Below, piece after piece: positions 24,930-34,027 of a stretch of DNA of 64,000 bases (position 1 is its first letter; every line of letters starts with the position of its first letter). The translations under genes were made by a program, and so were the position numbers. Source of the stretch: Polyangiaceae bacterium (lineage in GTDB: Bacteria > Myxococcota_A > Polyangia > Polyangiales > Polyangiaceae); the NCBI GenBank assembly GCA_016929495.1, contig JAFGIS010000093.1, positions 1-64,000 on the forward strand. Direction: 5' to 3'. The notes under the pieces are model-generated. The model was not told the origin of the DNA. It did no database searches and saw only the letters and a program-made list of their open reading frames with translations.

Positions 24930-26636
24930 TCAAACGGACGCGAGGCCCTGTCGTCTGGGAAGCACATCAATCGCGCAGCCGGCAACGGCGGCCATCAGAG
25001 GGAAGCACACCATCGCGTACCGCGCCGCTCCGAAGAACAGGGCGTGCGTCGCGAGCGTCACGGCTACCAGCGCGGCGAGTGCCGCTGCAGCGCGGTGGGT
25101 GCGCAGCATCCGGCCCAGAAGCAACGCCTGCATGACGAGTGCCAGGTAAGCGCACCAGGCCCATGGGCCGGTCAGCACCAGTTCACCCGCGCGCCCCAGT
25201 GCATGCAGCCCTCCCTGATGGACCTGCCAGGCGAGCCAGAACGTCGCGGGAACGATGGCGACGGCAAGAATCAACAGCAGCGCCGAGATTGCGAGGGCGA
25301 CGGCGCGGGTTCGAGCGCCGGGCCGAATCGTCGACGCCGTTCGACTCAGCACGACGGTGCCCAAGAGGCCGACGGCCAGCACGACACCGGCTGCCCCCAG
25401 AGCGAGCAGCGCTCCAGTCCACCCCAGCGCGCGGCGCGCACGAATCGAGGGGCCGGGCCAACAGGCCAAGGCTATGAGGCACAGCAGCACAAGCACGCGC
25501 TGCCAGACGACCTCTGCCGCACCAAGCACCTGGCGCTCCACCTCTGTGAATTCGCGCGGGTTGGATTCGTTCAAGTACCACCCGGGTGCTCCCACCTCGT
25601 CGAAGGTAGCCCGCAGCTTGGCTGGGACGAGCGATAGCCAGCGTATGGGCTGCTGACGGATCCGGGCCAGCCCCGCGGCTGCAAAGCAGGCGTCCTTGTC
25701 CGCCTCACCGAAGACCTGCCGGCATGCTTCGGGGATCCCGAGCTTCTCCAACGCGGCCCAGGAGCCTCTGGCCCGCTCATGGGAGCCAATGAGCAGGTTC
25801 CAGCCCCCGTTGGCGCTCACGAACACGCAACGCCCCATCCTCGCGCAATTGCGCGCAGTCCACGGCAGGCATGTAACAACGGAAAGCACGGTCACCGCGA
25901 TCGACGTGGCCACGATCTTGAACGCAAGCCGCCGACCGGTCTGATTGCTCCACCAGCCGGCGAGGGCTCCGAACAGCGGAGCGACGAGGAGCAGCTGCGG
26001 TCGGACCAGGGTCGCGACTCCCATCAGCAGTCCGAAGACAGCGACGCGAACGGCCATGCGTTTGCCGGCGCCGGTACGGTGGCGCACGGCCAGCCACGCG
26101 CACACGGTCACGAGAGTCGCCGCCGCCCCCTCGGTCATCAGCGCGGCCGTGTACGCGACCAGCGTCGGGTGCAGAGCCACAAGCAGGCCCGCTGCAAGAG
26201 CCGCTCCGCGGGACTCGGTCAAGGCCACGATTCGATGAACCGCGTACACGGCAAGCGCGCCGACCGTGGCATTGAGTATGAATGCGGCCACCAAGCGCGG
26301 GCCGACCAACGCGTAGAGCGCGCCGAGCCCCGCGGGGTATCCGATCGGGTAGTGCGCCGCGTAGGTGACGGCGCCGTTCGGCCAAGCCCAAGTGTAGCCC
26401 AGTCCTCGCGCGATCCGTGCGGCCACGACCTGGTAGAATGTTCCGTCGCCAGCCGGTGGAAACCTGCCGCTGGCCCAGCCCACCACCACAAGGCGCAGAG
26501 CAAGGCCGATCCCGGTTACGACGAGCGCATCGCCTCTCCAGCGCGTCGAGGGCTCCGTCACCCCACCTGCAGAGGCTTTCCGAAGGCTGGAAGGCTCCTC
26601 ACCATCGTGTTTTGCCGGGTCGACCGTGTCGGTCAC
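24930..26636 (-). CDS. Glycosyltransferase family 39-like polytopic membrane protein
   Basis: About 568 residues with roughly a dozen hydrophobic segments. It shows a GT-C pattern: an acidic motif in the first loop (GDGTFYQVVAARIARG) followed by AHYPIGYPAGLGALYALVG. Such enzymes transfer sugars from polyprenyl-phosphate donors on the periplasmic side. GTG 26636 overlaps the Maf stop (GTGA) and is chosen over the ORF ATG at 26666. The acceptor is unknown; pairing with maf is probably only operonic. Confidence 0.8.
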   Translation of the reverse strand: MTDTVDPAKHDGEEPSSLRKASAGGVTEPSTRWRGDALVVTGIGLALRLVVVGWASGRFPPAGDGTFYQVVAARIARGLGYTWAWPNGAVTYAAHYPIGYPAGLGALYALVGPRLVAAFILNATVGALAVYAVHRIVALTESRGAALAAGLLVALHPTLVAYTAALMTEGAAATLVTVCAWLAVRHRTGAGKRMAVRVAVFGLLMGVATLVRPQLLLVAPLFGALAGWWSNQTGRRLAFKIVATSIAVTVLSVVTCLPWTARNCARMGRCVFVSANGGWNLLIGSHERARGSWAALEKLGIPEACRQVFGEADKDACFAAAGLARIRQQPIRWLSLVPAKLRATFDEVGAPGWYLNESNPREFTEVERQVLGAAEVVWQRVLVLLCLIALACWPGPSIRARRALGWTGALLALGAAGVVLAVGLLGTVVLSRTASTIRPGARTRAVALAISALLLILAVAIVPATFWLAWQVHQGGLHALGRAGELVLTGPWAWCAYLALVMQALLLGRMLRTHRAAAALAALVAVTLATHALFFGAARYAMVCFPLMAAVAGCAIDVLPRRQGLASV

Positions 26637-27244
26637 GGAAAGCGCTCCAGCAGTCCGCAGCCGCACAGATCGCTCACCAGCTGCATGGCGGGAAGTCCCA
26701 CGACGTTGGTGTACGAGCCGTCGATCCGCTCGATCAAGAACGCCCCGATGCCCTGCGCCGCGTACGCGCCTGCCTTGTCCCGACCTTCACCGGTTTCTGC
26801 GTATCGTCTTACCTCGTCGACCGTCGCAGCCCTCATCGTGACCAGCGTCTGGACGGTTCTCTCCATCACAGGACGCTCGGGGCAGTCCGAGCGTGCAATC
26901 GCATATCGTGTGTCGACACGATGTGTGGTTCCGACGAGTGCAGAGAGCAGCGCGCACGCATCGTCCAACGACTCGGGTTTGCCCATGATCCGCTCGGCCA
27001 GCACGACGATCGTGTCGGCGACGAGAACGGCAGCAAAAGGCGGTGTCCCAGCAAGACGACGGGCGACATCAGCGAGCTTGTCGGCGACGATCCGATGTAG
27101 ATACTCGGCCGGCGCCTCGGTCGACAATGCAGCCTCGTCGACATCCCCGACCACGACACGCACAGGGATCCCGAGGCCCGTGAGGATATCACGCCTGCGG
27201 GGCGAGGCCGAACCCAGTACCAGAGGTCTGTCTTTGCTGATCAC
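26633..27244 (-). CDS. maf: Maf-family nucleotide pyrophosphatase
   Basis: A house-cleaning pyrophosphatase for dTTP/UTP or modified NTPs. About 203 residues: LVLGSASPRRRDIL at the N-terminus, then VADTIVVLAERIMGKP, THRVDTRYAIA, DKAGAYAAQGIG and DGSYTNVVGLP. GTG 27244 or 27256 are both plausible starts; the family N-terminus fits 27244. It is coupled to the GT39 gene by a 4-bp overlap. Confidence 0.9.
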   Translation of the reverse strand: MISKDRPLVLGSASPRRRDILTGLGIPVRVVVGDVDEAALSTEAPAEYLHRIVADKLADVARRLAGTPPFAAVLVADTIVVLAERIMGKPESLDDACALLSALVGTTHRVDTRYAIARSDCPERPVMERTVQTLVTMRAATVDEVRRYAETGEGRDKAGAYAAQGIGAFLIERIDGSYTNVVGLPAMQLVSDLCGCGLLERFP

Positions 27245-27556
27245 GTTGAGAACCACGCCACGTTGGGCCCAGCGCAGGGGCCATGGCGCAGGCCCATAGC
27301 ACGACCTCTTCCCCCTTGCGATTCGGATAAGCCAAGCCCCCGCTGGTGCATCGTTTCGATTGCAGCGATGCCAGGAAACCAGGGGTGTGCGGGTCAGATC
27401 GGCGGCAAGCGGCGGGGTTTTCTGCGCCCTCGCTCGGTCGGCGGCGGAGAAGACCCATCGCCTCGATCGAAACGCGGTTCCAGGCCGTCGAATTCTGCAG
27501 CGAATCATGGAGACGGGACACTATGCTCTGAGCGCATTCCGAGGTAAGGCACGTTC
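27245..27556. other. 312-bp intergenic region with repeat element
   Basis: The divergent region between maf and the barrel-like gene. No gene is supported. It contains a copy of the 44-bp interspersed element (27482-27524). Confidence 0.5.
27482..27524 (+). repeat. Interspersed 44-bp element, copy
   Basis: Reads AGGCCGTCGAATTCTGCAGCG... and ends GGAGACGGGACACTAT, close to 52132-52176 (GAGCTCTGCGGCG... GGAGACGGGGCACTAG) and to the reverse copy at 20791-20826. Confidence 0.65.
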
Positions 27557-28609
27557 TTGAGCTCTGCGGTGACGACTCGCTGGTTACTCTGCTCGATGAT
27601 GGCGTGCCTGACCGCGTACACGCAACGCGCCTCAAGCAAGGAGTGCGACGACGGCGCGCGGTCGCCGTGCGTCGATGCCGACGCGCTGTGGCTACCCGCT
27701 GCGCCGACACGGCTCATCAGCATTCCGAACGCACGGACACTGACCGCGCGTGGAGTGTCGTCGGGCTTGGCCTTCACCTACCTGTCTCGACCGATCGTCG
27801 CCAGGGCGAGCTCGCCGGCTCCCGAGGGGCGTGAAGTACCCGTGGTCCGTCACGCATCCGTCGCAACGTGGATGTGGGCCATCGGCGTCGGCCTTGGAAT
27901 GGAACTCATTGCACAATTGCCGCTCACTCTCCACCAAGATGGAACCGGAGCTCTAGCCTTGGTGAGCGAGCGTGCCCGGCCGTTGCCGTCCACGGCTCTT
28001 CGCGATCCAAAGCTCGGCATGGGCATCGATGTTTTCGATCTGCCGTCCCGCAGCCTCGGGGCGGGACTCGGTCCGCTGACGGGACGGTTCGATCTCGCAA
28101 TGGCACTACCGTTCGGGCAGAAGGACCGTCTTGCCGGATCCCGCTCGGCCGTCGTGGCGCCCGAGGGCACCACGACACTGCGGTTGGGGCGGACCTTCAT
28201 GGCTGCTTCCGTCGGCCTTCGCTGGCGCCAGCCGTCCAGACTCAGCGAAGCGCGATTCGGCACGGCCGCGCAAACGAGCATCGGCATCGGGGTGGACCTG
28301 CTCGAGCACGAACGCCTCAGCACGAGCATCGAGGCTTGGGCCCTCCCGGAGCTCGGCTCGCAGACTCGAACGCTTCCCAACGGTTCCACGATCGAGGCCA
28401 CGTTGGTTCCGGCAGAATGGCTGCTGTCGCTGCGATCGGCGCCGATGGGCGAACAAGGCCTCAGCCTTCAAGTCGGTGGCGGCGCTGCCCTTCCGCTCTC
28501 CTCGGAGCGCCGCCACGATGCCGCTGGCACGGCGACGGAAGAGACGTTCTCCGGCATGACTTCATGCGCGGTTCGCCTCGTGTTCGTGGCGAGATACCAG
28601 CCTCCGTGA
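27557..28609 (+). CDS. Predicted outer-membrane beta-barrel protein
   Basis: 350 residues starting at TTG 27557; GTG 27569 or internal ATGs are alternatives. A signal-like hydrophobic start is followed by alternating-hydrophobicity strands (VATWMWAIGVGLGMELIAQLPLTL, TTTLRLGRTFMAASVGLRWRQP, GLSLQVGGGAALPL) and an aromatic-ending C-terminal strand (AVRLVFVARYQPP). The layout resembles myxobacterial transporter/OmpA-like barrels, but I see no peptidoglycan-binding OmpA domain. Function is unknown. Confidence 0.6.
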   Translation: MSSAVTTRWLLCSMMACLTAYTQRASSKECDDGARSPCVDADALWLPAAPTRLISIPNARTLTARGVSSGLAFTYLSRPIVARASSPAPEGREVPVVRHASVATWMWAIGVGLGMELIAQLPLTLHQDGTGALALVSERARPLPSTALRDPKLGMGIDVFDLPSRSLGAGLGPLTGRFDLAMALPFGQKDRLAGSRSAVVAPEGTTTLRLGRTFMAASVGLRWRQPSRLSEARFGTAAQTSIGIGVDLLEHERLSTSIEAWALPELGSQTRTLPNGSTIEATLVPAEWLLSLRSAPMGEQGLSLQVGGGAALPLSSERRHDAAGTATEETFSGMTSCAVRLVFVARYQPP

Positions 28610-28674
28610 TTCGGCATGGAATCCGGCGGTGCCCGTCGTCTGAGCCAACAAACAACAAACGCGTTGCTACTCGC

Positions 28675-28702
28675 GTACCCTGTCTTGGAGACGATGCACT
28701 AG
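28675..28702. repeat. Short palindromic element ending GCACTAG
   Basis: GTACCCTGTCTTGGAGACGATGCACTAG resembles the element at 1857-1884 with two changes in the stem. Its CTAG forms the stop codon of the minus-strand OPX gene. It lies between convergent genes. Confidence 0.6.
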
Positions 28703-29361
28703 AACACGCGCTCCTCAATGTAGATGGAATCGCCTGCCTGCAGAGGGACGTTCGCGGCGCGCCCGTTGAGAATGGCGTCAAGGTCGATGATGTACGTTCT
28801 TGCAGACTGCTTCGTCCGGCGGGTCAGGCGCACTTGATCACCCTTCGCGAGGGCAGTGAGTCCGCCGGCGAGCGAAATGGCTTCGAGTAGACCCAGTCCG
28901 CGAGTCAGCGGGTACGTCCCGGGCTTCTGGACTTGGCCGAGCACGGTGATGCGTTTGCTCACGTACTCCTTGACGGTCACGACGACACTCGGATCCTGCA
29001 GTATTCCTCCGTCGATGAGCCTCTGCCGAACCAACCGAGCAACGTCCTGCGGCTCCATCCCAGCGACGCTGATCCGATGAACGTATGGGAAGTCAACCGA
29101 ACCGTCGGAGGCGACCTGATACTCCTCCGGCAGTTCCCTCTCGCCGACGATCTGCATTCGGAACACGTCGCCAGCGCCCAGCGTCGTGCTTTCCAAGGGG
29201 TCCGGCGGAGGAGGAACCGGCCTCGCCACGCGAGCGCCGCAAGCTGCAGCGGACAGCAGCAACACCAGTAGCAGCAAAAGCGCCCGAAGCGAGAATGCGT
29301 CGGCGAAACTCCTGTGAGCCGGCACCTCATGACGGCCCGGCACGATATGGCAGCCGCGCAT
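28699..29361 (-). CDS. Polysaccharide export (OPX/Wza-like) lipoprotein
   Basis: 220 residues. The lipobox is LSAAACG, followed by a polysaccharide-export N-terminal domain (LGAGDVFRMQIVGERELPEEYQVASDGSVDFPYVHRISVAG) and one SLBB-like domain (RITVLGQVQKPGTYPLTRGLGLLEAISLAGGL). It lacks the C-terminal amphipathic helix that lets Wza make its own pore. The ATG is inside TGATG with the upstream barrel gene, so the two are coupled. It is expected to form a periplasmic conduit handing polymer to a separate porin. Confidence 0.88.
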   Translation of the reverse strand: MRGCHIVPGRHEVPAHRSFADAFSLRALLLLLVLLLSAAACGARVARPVPPPPDPLESTTLGAGDVFRMQIVGERELPEEYQVASDGSVDFPYVHRISVAGMEPQDVARLVRQRLIDGGILQDPSVVVTVKEYVSKRITVLGQVQKPGTYPLTRGLGLLEAISLAGGLTALAKGDQVRLTRRTKQSARTYIIDLDAILNGRAANVPLQAGDSIYIEERVF

Positions 29362-30761
29362 CACATGAACCAACGCACGCCGACCCATGCTTGCCACCGG
29401 GTGTAGGCGAGGTTGTCGGTGAAGCCCTGGCCGGCGTTCGCATCAGGGACGCGCACGACGCTGTCTTCGAGGCTCGTGTCGGCACGCAACGTCGAGTTGA
29501 TACCCACCGTCTCGGTCAGACGGTATTCCCCAAACAGCTGCGCGTCGACGCGATGCTGGCTCGTACGTCCGATGCGTCCGCCGTTCGCCAGGAAGGACGG
29601 ATTCTTGACGTTGGTATAGCCCACCTGCAGGTCCACGATGGCCGCCTGCCCGATGAGATAGGCGAACTTCGCGTACGCCCGAGTACGAGCGAAGTAGTCC
29701 GCAAGGTAGCTGTTGCCGAAGTCGCGCACGACGCCGGCTGCTATCGTCGACAAGCCGACGGTCGCGTCCCCCGGCCGGAGCTGCGGCTGGGGGCGCAGGA
29801 AGTAGGTCAACTCCCCCTGACCCGTCATCGAATCGTAGTTGTGGACGATCGGGTTGCCGCTCGCTTCGTAGAAGCTCGACGTCCAGCCAACGAGGCCTAG
29901 AACGCCGAAGCGGGCGGTGACCAGACTATTGATGCCGAGCCGTGAGCGGATGGCCTGCCCGTCGTTCTTGTTCGTGCTTGTGCTCGTGTAGTCGATGAAC
30001 GTGTACCGTGCGTCGTAGATGAGCACGGTCCGCGGCAGGAAGCGGAAGCTTCCGCGCGTCTCGATATGATGGTGCGCGTTGTCGAGGTCCGCGAAGGCGG
30101 TCTCCTCGAAGAAGTAGTAGTCGAGCTGATAGCCAAGCCGCCAGGTGAACACGTCGGGTAGCGGGCGCCAGCTGACCCCGGCGCCGAGCCGAACGCTGTC
30201 GCGATTCCACGCGAAGACCTCGTCAGCGTTGTTCGAAGGTTCCACGGAGCGCACGTAGTCGCCGCTGAAATCGAAGCCCACCGGCCGAGAGGGGAACGCT
30301 TCCAACCGAACACCGGCCCCGGCATCCAGGCTTTGGTTGTCCGGGAGCGAGCTATCGTGGTCCCCTGCCTCCATGAGCCTGTTGTACGACAGGTACAGTT
30401 GCGAACTGAACCGCAGCTTGGGTGCTGCGCCAAGGTTGCTGGTCGGTTGCCTTCTGGGTCCGAGCGTGCAGAGGGTAAGCGACGGAGTGATGCGGAGCCG
30501 CCAGACATCGGTAATGGGACTATCGGCTCCGTCGGCGTACGTGTCGCCGGAACGCTGGAAGTAGTTGGAATCGTAGCCCGCCTCGGCTGCGATGCCCGGA
30601 TGCCACTCGAAGTCCCCCGTCCTGATGCCGATGCCCTCGCCGTAGCGCCGTTCGCTGATCCAGGGCCGCGTGTCGACCCACGGCCGCATCTGCGCCGCTG
30701 CTGCGAGCGAAGCCGTGGCAACGGTCAGCACGACCGCCGAGAAGAGGTGAAATCTCAGCAT
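29361..30761 (-). CDS. Outer-membrane beta-barrel, probable polysaccharide export porin
   Basis: 466 residues with a cleavable signal peptide (LAAAAQM). Many antiparallel amphipathic strands rich in Tyr/Phe/Arg follow (FEWHPGIAAEAGYDSNYF, KLRFSSQLYLSYNRL, TWRLGYQLDYYFFEE), ending in a C-terminal strand WQAWVGVRWFM with the aromatic terminus needed for BAM insertion. It is coupled to an OPX lipoprotein lacking its own membrane helix. In Myxococcus such pairs (Wzp porin with class 3 OPX) secrete EPS, BPS or spore coat. The exported polymer is unknown. Confidence 0.8.
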   Translation of the reverse strand: MLRFHLFSAVVLTVATASLAAAAQMRPWVDTRPWISERRYGEGIGIRTGDFEWHPGIAAEAGYDSNYFQRSGDTYADGADSPITDVWRLRITPSLTLCTLGPRRQPTSNLGAAPKLRFSSQLYLSYNRLMEAGDHDSSLPDNQSLDAGAGVRLEAFPSRPVGFDFSGDYVRSVEPSNNADEVFAWNRDSVRLGAGVSWRPLPDVFTWRLGYQLDYYFFEETAFADLDNAHHHIETRGSFRFLPRTVLIYDARYTFIDYTSTSTNKNDGQAIRSRLGINSLVTARFGVLGLVGWTSSFYEASGNPIVHNYDSMTGQGELTYFLRPQPQLRPGDATVGLSTIAAGVVRDFGNSYLADYFARTRAYAKFAYLIGQAAIVDLQVGYTNVKNPSFLANGGRIGRTSQHRVDAQLFGEYRLTETVGINSTLRADTSLEDSVVRVPDANAGQGFTDNLAYTRWQAWVGVRWFM

Positions 30762-30833
30762 GAGATGCGAAGGCGGCTCGCAGGAAGGTGGGGTTCCGAT
30801 GTGGACACGTGCAAGGCGAGGCTCGGCTGGCAG

Positions 30834-31412
30834 CTAGTCCGTGTTGCTGCTCAGCGTGGGAGGCGTACTGATGATGGGCTCATCTGGAAACACGGACTCA
30901 CCCTCCGTGGGCAACTCGGGATTGACCGAAACGGTCAGTCGGGCCTCGCCAGCGAAACCAATCTCTTCGCCGATGCACTGGTTGGCTTCCTTGACCAGGG
31001 TCAGCAGGCGATTGCGGAGAACCTCGATGACCGTAAACTCGTGGCGCGCACGGTCAGCGTTGTTTCGCTCTGCGGCGGAACTCAAGTTCCCTCTGCGTTC
31101 GTTTGCCGTCCGAACGGCCACGTTGATCTGGTTGAGCTTGTCGTTCAGGCACAGGACCTTGACGACATCCCGCGCCTCCCGGGCTTTCTCCAGCTGTCGC
31201 CGCACCGCGGAGGCCCCCTGCTCCATGCCCTGCAAGTAGATGTCCGCCTTCTGCAGCAGCTGCTGGGGAGTCATCGCGGCCAGCGCAGCCTGATCCGTTT
31301 CGGACTGTGTTCCGGTCGATAGCTGGTCGGACATCTGGGCGCCTGCCACACCGAGTCCAGCGGCTAAACAGGCTGCCACGGCCAGCGTCATGGTCTTGAC
31401 GTTCATCGACAT
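30834..31412 (-). CDS. Secreted helical hypothetical protein in the export locus
   Basis: 192 residues. A signal peptide (CLAAGLGVAGAQ) is followed by a helical coiled-coil-like middle (QQLLQKADIYLQGMEQGASAVRRQLEKAREARDVVKVLCLNDKL) with two Cys, and a Pro/Thr-rich tail. No family is recognised. It is the first gene after a strong promoter and lies 72 bp upstream of the barrel gene, so it is probably cotranscribed with barrel and OPX and may assist export. A GGAGGAGG ribosome-binding site lies 12 nt upstream of ATG 31412; a second ATG at 31406 is possible. Confidence 0.75.
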   Translation of the reverse strand: MSMNVKTMTLAVAACLAAGLGVAGAQMSDQLSTGTQSETDQAALAAMTPQQLLQKADIYLQGMEQGASAVRRQLEKAREARDVVKVLCLNDKLNQINVAVRTANERRGNLSSAAERNNADRARHEFTVIEVLRNRLLTLVKEANQCIGEEIGFAGEARLTVSVNPELPTEGESVFPDEPIISTPPTLSSNTD

Positions 31413-31448
31413 CGATCAGCGGCGCCTCCTCCGCGCTGGTGTTGTTGC

Positions 31449-31477
31449 ACTATAGAAGCGGCTCATCGGAGTGTCAA
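31449..31477 (-). promoter_or_regulatory. Near-consensus sigma70 promoter
   Basis: On the minus strand, TTGACA (31477-31472) and TATAGT (31454-31449) are separated by exactly 17 nt, in an AT-richer patch upstream of the export genes. Transcription would start near 31442 and give a leader of about 30 nt. Confidence 0.75.
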
Positions 31478-31664
31478 TGTCCCCTTTCTGGAGTAAAAAC
31501 GCTGTAGTCACGGTAGGTTAGCCATATCTTGGCCCGACGAGAGAACACGCCGCGCAGACGCAGCGAACGGTACGCTCGCAGGGACTCTCGAGGATCTCAG
31601 ATCCCGTTCCCCAAGAACGGCCCCTGACCACGCCACCGGCGCGGCCGGTTTCGCTGTTGCCCTC

Positions 31665-33071
31665 TCACTGCTTCACGAAAGTGACCGGGACCTGGATGAC
31701 GGCCATACCTCCTTCCGGTGGAGCAAAACTCGCTGCCGCCGCGCGCGCGCGCACACACGCCACGGCGGATCCTAAATTCCCGCTCGGTGATGCGCTGACG
31801 CTCTGCACCTCACCGCCCGGGCCGACCTTGATGGTCAGCTGGATCCGGCCTTGGGCGTCCGGGTTGTTTTCGAGCTCGCGCATGTAGCACGCACGGAACC
31901 CGGCCCGCATTCCAGCTACAACGGAGTTGGCGTTCGACACGGCGCCACCGCCTACGGACGGTGACGCGACGTTCGCGGAACCGCGAGGCCCCTTGACTTT
32001 CTGCTGCTTGCCTACGCTTTCGGTTCCCGCGCCCTTGCCGGTTTGGCCAATACTGCCGAGTCCGCCTCCGGCCTCACCAGGCCGGATCGTTCCCCCGCCA
32101 CCGCCGAGACGCAGTCCTCCGAGTGCGTCGCCCGAAACGCCCGCGCCGCTCGCGGCCGCCTGGTCTAGCGCACCCGTGGCGACCTCGCCGCCCTGCAACA
32201 CACCGGCCGTCGCAGGACCGGTGCTCGCCAGAGCGCCGATCGTCGCCATTTCGAGTTGCTCCAGCTCGTTGGTCAGCGCAGCCACCTGTGCCGCGGACAT
32301 CGGACCCGCGCTACCCGCAGCCTTTCCACTTCCCTTTCCCGGCGACTCTGCCTTCTTCTCTTCCTGCTGGGTCGTTCCCTCGTCCGCGATCGTCGGCTGG
32401 TTCTGCTCCACCGGCGGCGGCGCAGGCAGGCTCTTGACCGAATCGATGAGCCCCTGCACGTTGAGCGACTCGTCCACGACGGGGTCTAACCAATCGGAGT
32501 AGAGCGAGCCGATGGCCAGAAAGTGCAGTAGGAACGAGAAGGCCGCAATCATCGTCGTGGGCCAGTCGATCGACGTTGCCCCCCGAGTGACAGCTACAGG
32601 CAGCTGCGGCCTCGGCTGCACCGGCGGGGGAGCCACGAACTGGAACAAGAACGTCGTCTCACCGATGACGACTTTGCCGCGCGAGTCCTCGGTCAATCGG
32701 ATCTGGTACGCCCCGCGGGGAGTTCTGCGAGCCTGTCCCTTGAGCACGGCGAGATCCGAGATACCCGTGGGCAACGCGATCCGTCCGGTCATCCCCTCGA
32801 GAAAGGTCAGGTGGTACTCGTTGTTGATCAGCTCGAACAACCGGAAGTTCGCCGGTACGTTCTGAGAGCTGATGACGAACATGCATTTCTCACTCGGCCC
32901 CACGGTAACATCCGACCGAGTCTTGATGATTCGCTCCTCCAGCACTCGGCCTGCCTGCACCAGGCCGATGCGCAGCACCTTCGGACCGGTGGGCGCCACT
33001 GCACGCATCACCGCCGTCATCTGTCCGGGGCGTGCGGAGTGGACCGACGTTTGGGGCTGCTGCTGAGTCAT
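31665..33071 (-). CDS. GltG/PglI-AgmX-like gliding-motility protein (FHA-like, TM, TonB-like C-domain)
   Basis: 468 residues. An N-terminal FHA-like beta domain (about 30-150) is followed by one transmembrane helix (MIAAFSFLLHFLAIGSLY, about 175-195), a long periplasmic Gly/Ala-rich linker, and a C-terminal AgmX/PglI-type domain (GFRACYMRELENNPDAQGRIQLTIKVGPGGEVQSV...FAPPEGG). In M. xanthus, GltG/GltJ proteins span the envelope and link the AglRQS motor to the Glt complex. The order GltD/E/F-like, a membrane protein, then this one supports the call. Confidence 0.75.
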   Translation of the reverse strand: MTQQQPQTSVHSARPGQMTAVMRAVAPTGPKVLRIGLVQAGRVLEERIIKTRSDVTVGPSEKCMFVISSQNVPANFRLFELINNEYHLTFLEGMTGRIALPTGISDLAVLKGQARRTPRGAYQIRLTEDSRGKVVIGETTFLFQFVAPPPVQPRPQLPVAVTRGATSIDWPTTMIAAFSFLLHFLAIGSLYSDWLDPVVDESLNVQGLIDSVKSLPAPPPVEQNQPTIADEGTTQQEEKKAESPGKGSGKAAGSAGPMSAAQVAALTNELEQLEMATIGALASTGPATAGVLQGGEVATGALDQAAASGAGVSGDALGGLRLGGGGGTIRPGEAGGGLGSIGQTGKGAGTESVGKQQKVKGPRGSANVASPSVGGGAVSNANSVVAGMRAGFRACYMRELENNPDAQGRIQLTIKVGPGGEVQSVSASPSGNLGSAVACVRARAAAASFAPPEGGMAVIQVPVTFVKQ

Positions 33072-33267
33072 CAGAGCTCTCCTGCGGACAACAAGCGCGA
33101 AGTGGCGGCCTCAGAAGACATCGCCCGGAGATACGGCCGATTCCCGTCGGCACAACAGCCAGGCACCCAGAGTAGCTGCCCGCGCGCTGCGGATCCAGCA
33201 TCCGTGTCGAATACGGCCCTCAAGATAGCTTCGGGCGCCGAGAAGGACAGGGCCTCGATGTGGTTCG

Positions 33268-33795
33268 CTATCGGACATGCAGTTCGTTCGTCAGTCGCTC
33301 GGCCAGCTTGTTGTAGTCGTTGCGCGATAGGCGGGCCAGGCGACTGGCCAGGCGACCAAAACACGCACAAGACACCGCCCCGCCCACGCCCGCGCACATC
33401 GACGTCAGCGTGACCACGACGCTCGCCGCGTCGGACGGCACCTGCGCGACAGCGAGCACCGCGCAGCCGAGGCCGGTGAAAAGCGCAATGCGCGCCCCTG
33501 CTCTCGGCACAACCGCCACATCATCGGTCATCCGCTCGATGTCCAATAGCCGTTCGTTGAGCGTCGCAACTCGGACCCGGCCATGTGGCGCGGCGAGCAC
33601 TGCCTCGACGAGCTCCCGGGCGCGGTCGTCGGCCCGGAGTGAGCGCCGACCGAAACGGTCCCCTCGCGCCAGCGCCAGCAGCGCTTCGCCTGGAGAGCCC
33701 AAAGCCCTGCGGGTCGTCCGACGGAACTGGACGAAACTGGCGGTCACGCAAGCGACGGTCGTCGTCCACGCCACGAGCGTGAGAACGAGACTCAT
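33268..33795 (-). CDS. Membrane protein of unknown function in the gliding-like locus
   Basis: About 175 residues from ATG 33795. One N-terminal TM (LVLTLVAWTTTVACVTASFV), a cytoplasmic basic/acidic loop (about 20-95), then two more TM segments (ARIALFTGLGCAVLAVAQV, SVVVTLTSMCAGVGGAVSCA) and a polar tail. The TM layout loosely recalls ExbB/TolQ/MotA proteins, but I see no diagnostic motif. It follows repeat copy B and precedes the GltG-like gene. Confidence 0.6.
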   Translation of the reverse strand: MSLVLTLVAWTTTVACVTASFVQFRRTTRRALGSPGEALLALARGDRFGRRSLRADDRARELVEAVLAAPHGRVRVATLNERLLDIERMTDDVAVVPRAGARIALFTGLGCAVLAVAQVPSDAASVVVTLTSMCAGVGGAVSCACFGRLASRLARLSRNDYNKLAERLTNELHVR

Positions 33796-33810
33796 CGTCC
33801 CCTGAGACGA

Positions 33811-34027
33811 GCGGGGCTCCGCTCCAGCCCGACGAGGCATGCTGCGACCTGATGGGTTGCGCTGACCGATGCGCCGGAGCCCCGCGTCGACGGTCGAGAG
33901 CCTTGAGTCGACAGCATGGCCTCCGGCCCAGTCCCACTCTGGACTGTCGACTCTCGACTGTAGACCGGGGGCATCAGATCCGAAACTTGACTCAAGTTGA
34001 ACGACTTTCGCGCCACGGGGAGACTAG
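33811..34027. repeat. Interspersed structured repeat, copy B (about 217 bp)
   Basis: Matches copy A (23404-23625) along its length with few substitutions and small indels. It retains both inverted repeats and the same right end (GGGGAGACTAG), which again forms the stop of a minus-strand gene. It contains the palindrome AACTTGACTCAAGTT (33984-33998). It sits inside an otherwise tight gene series. Confidence 0.85.
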
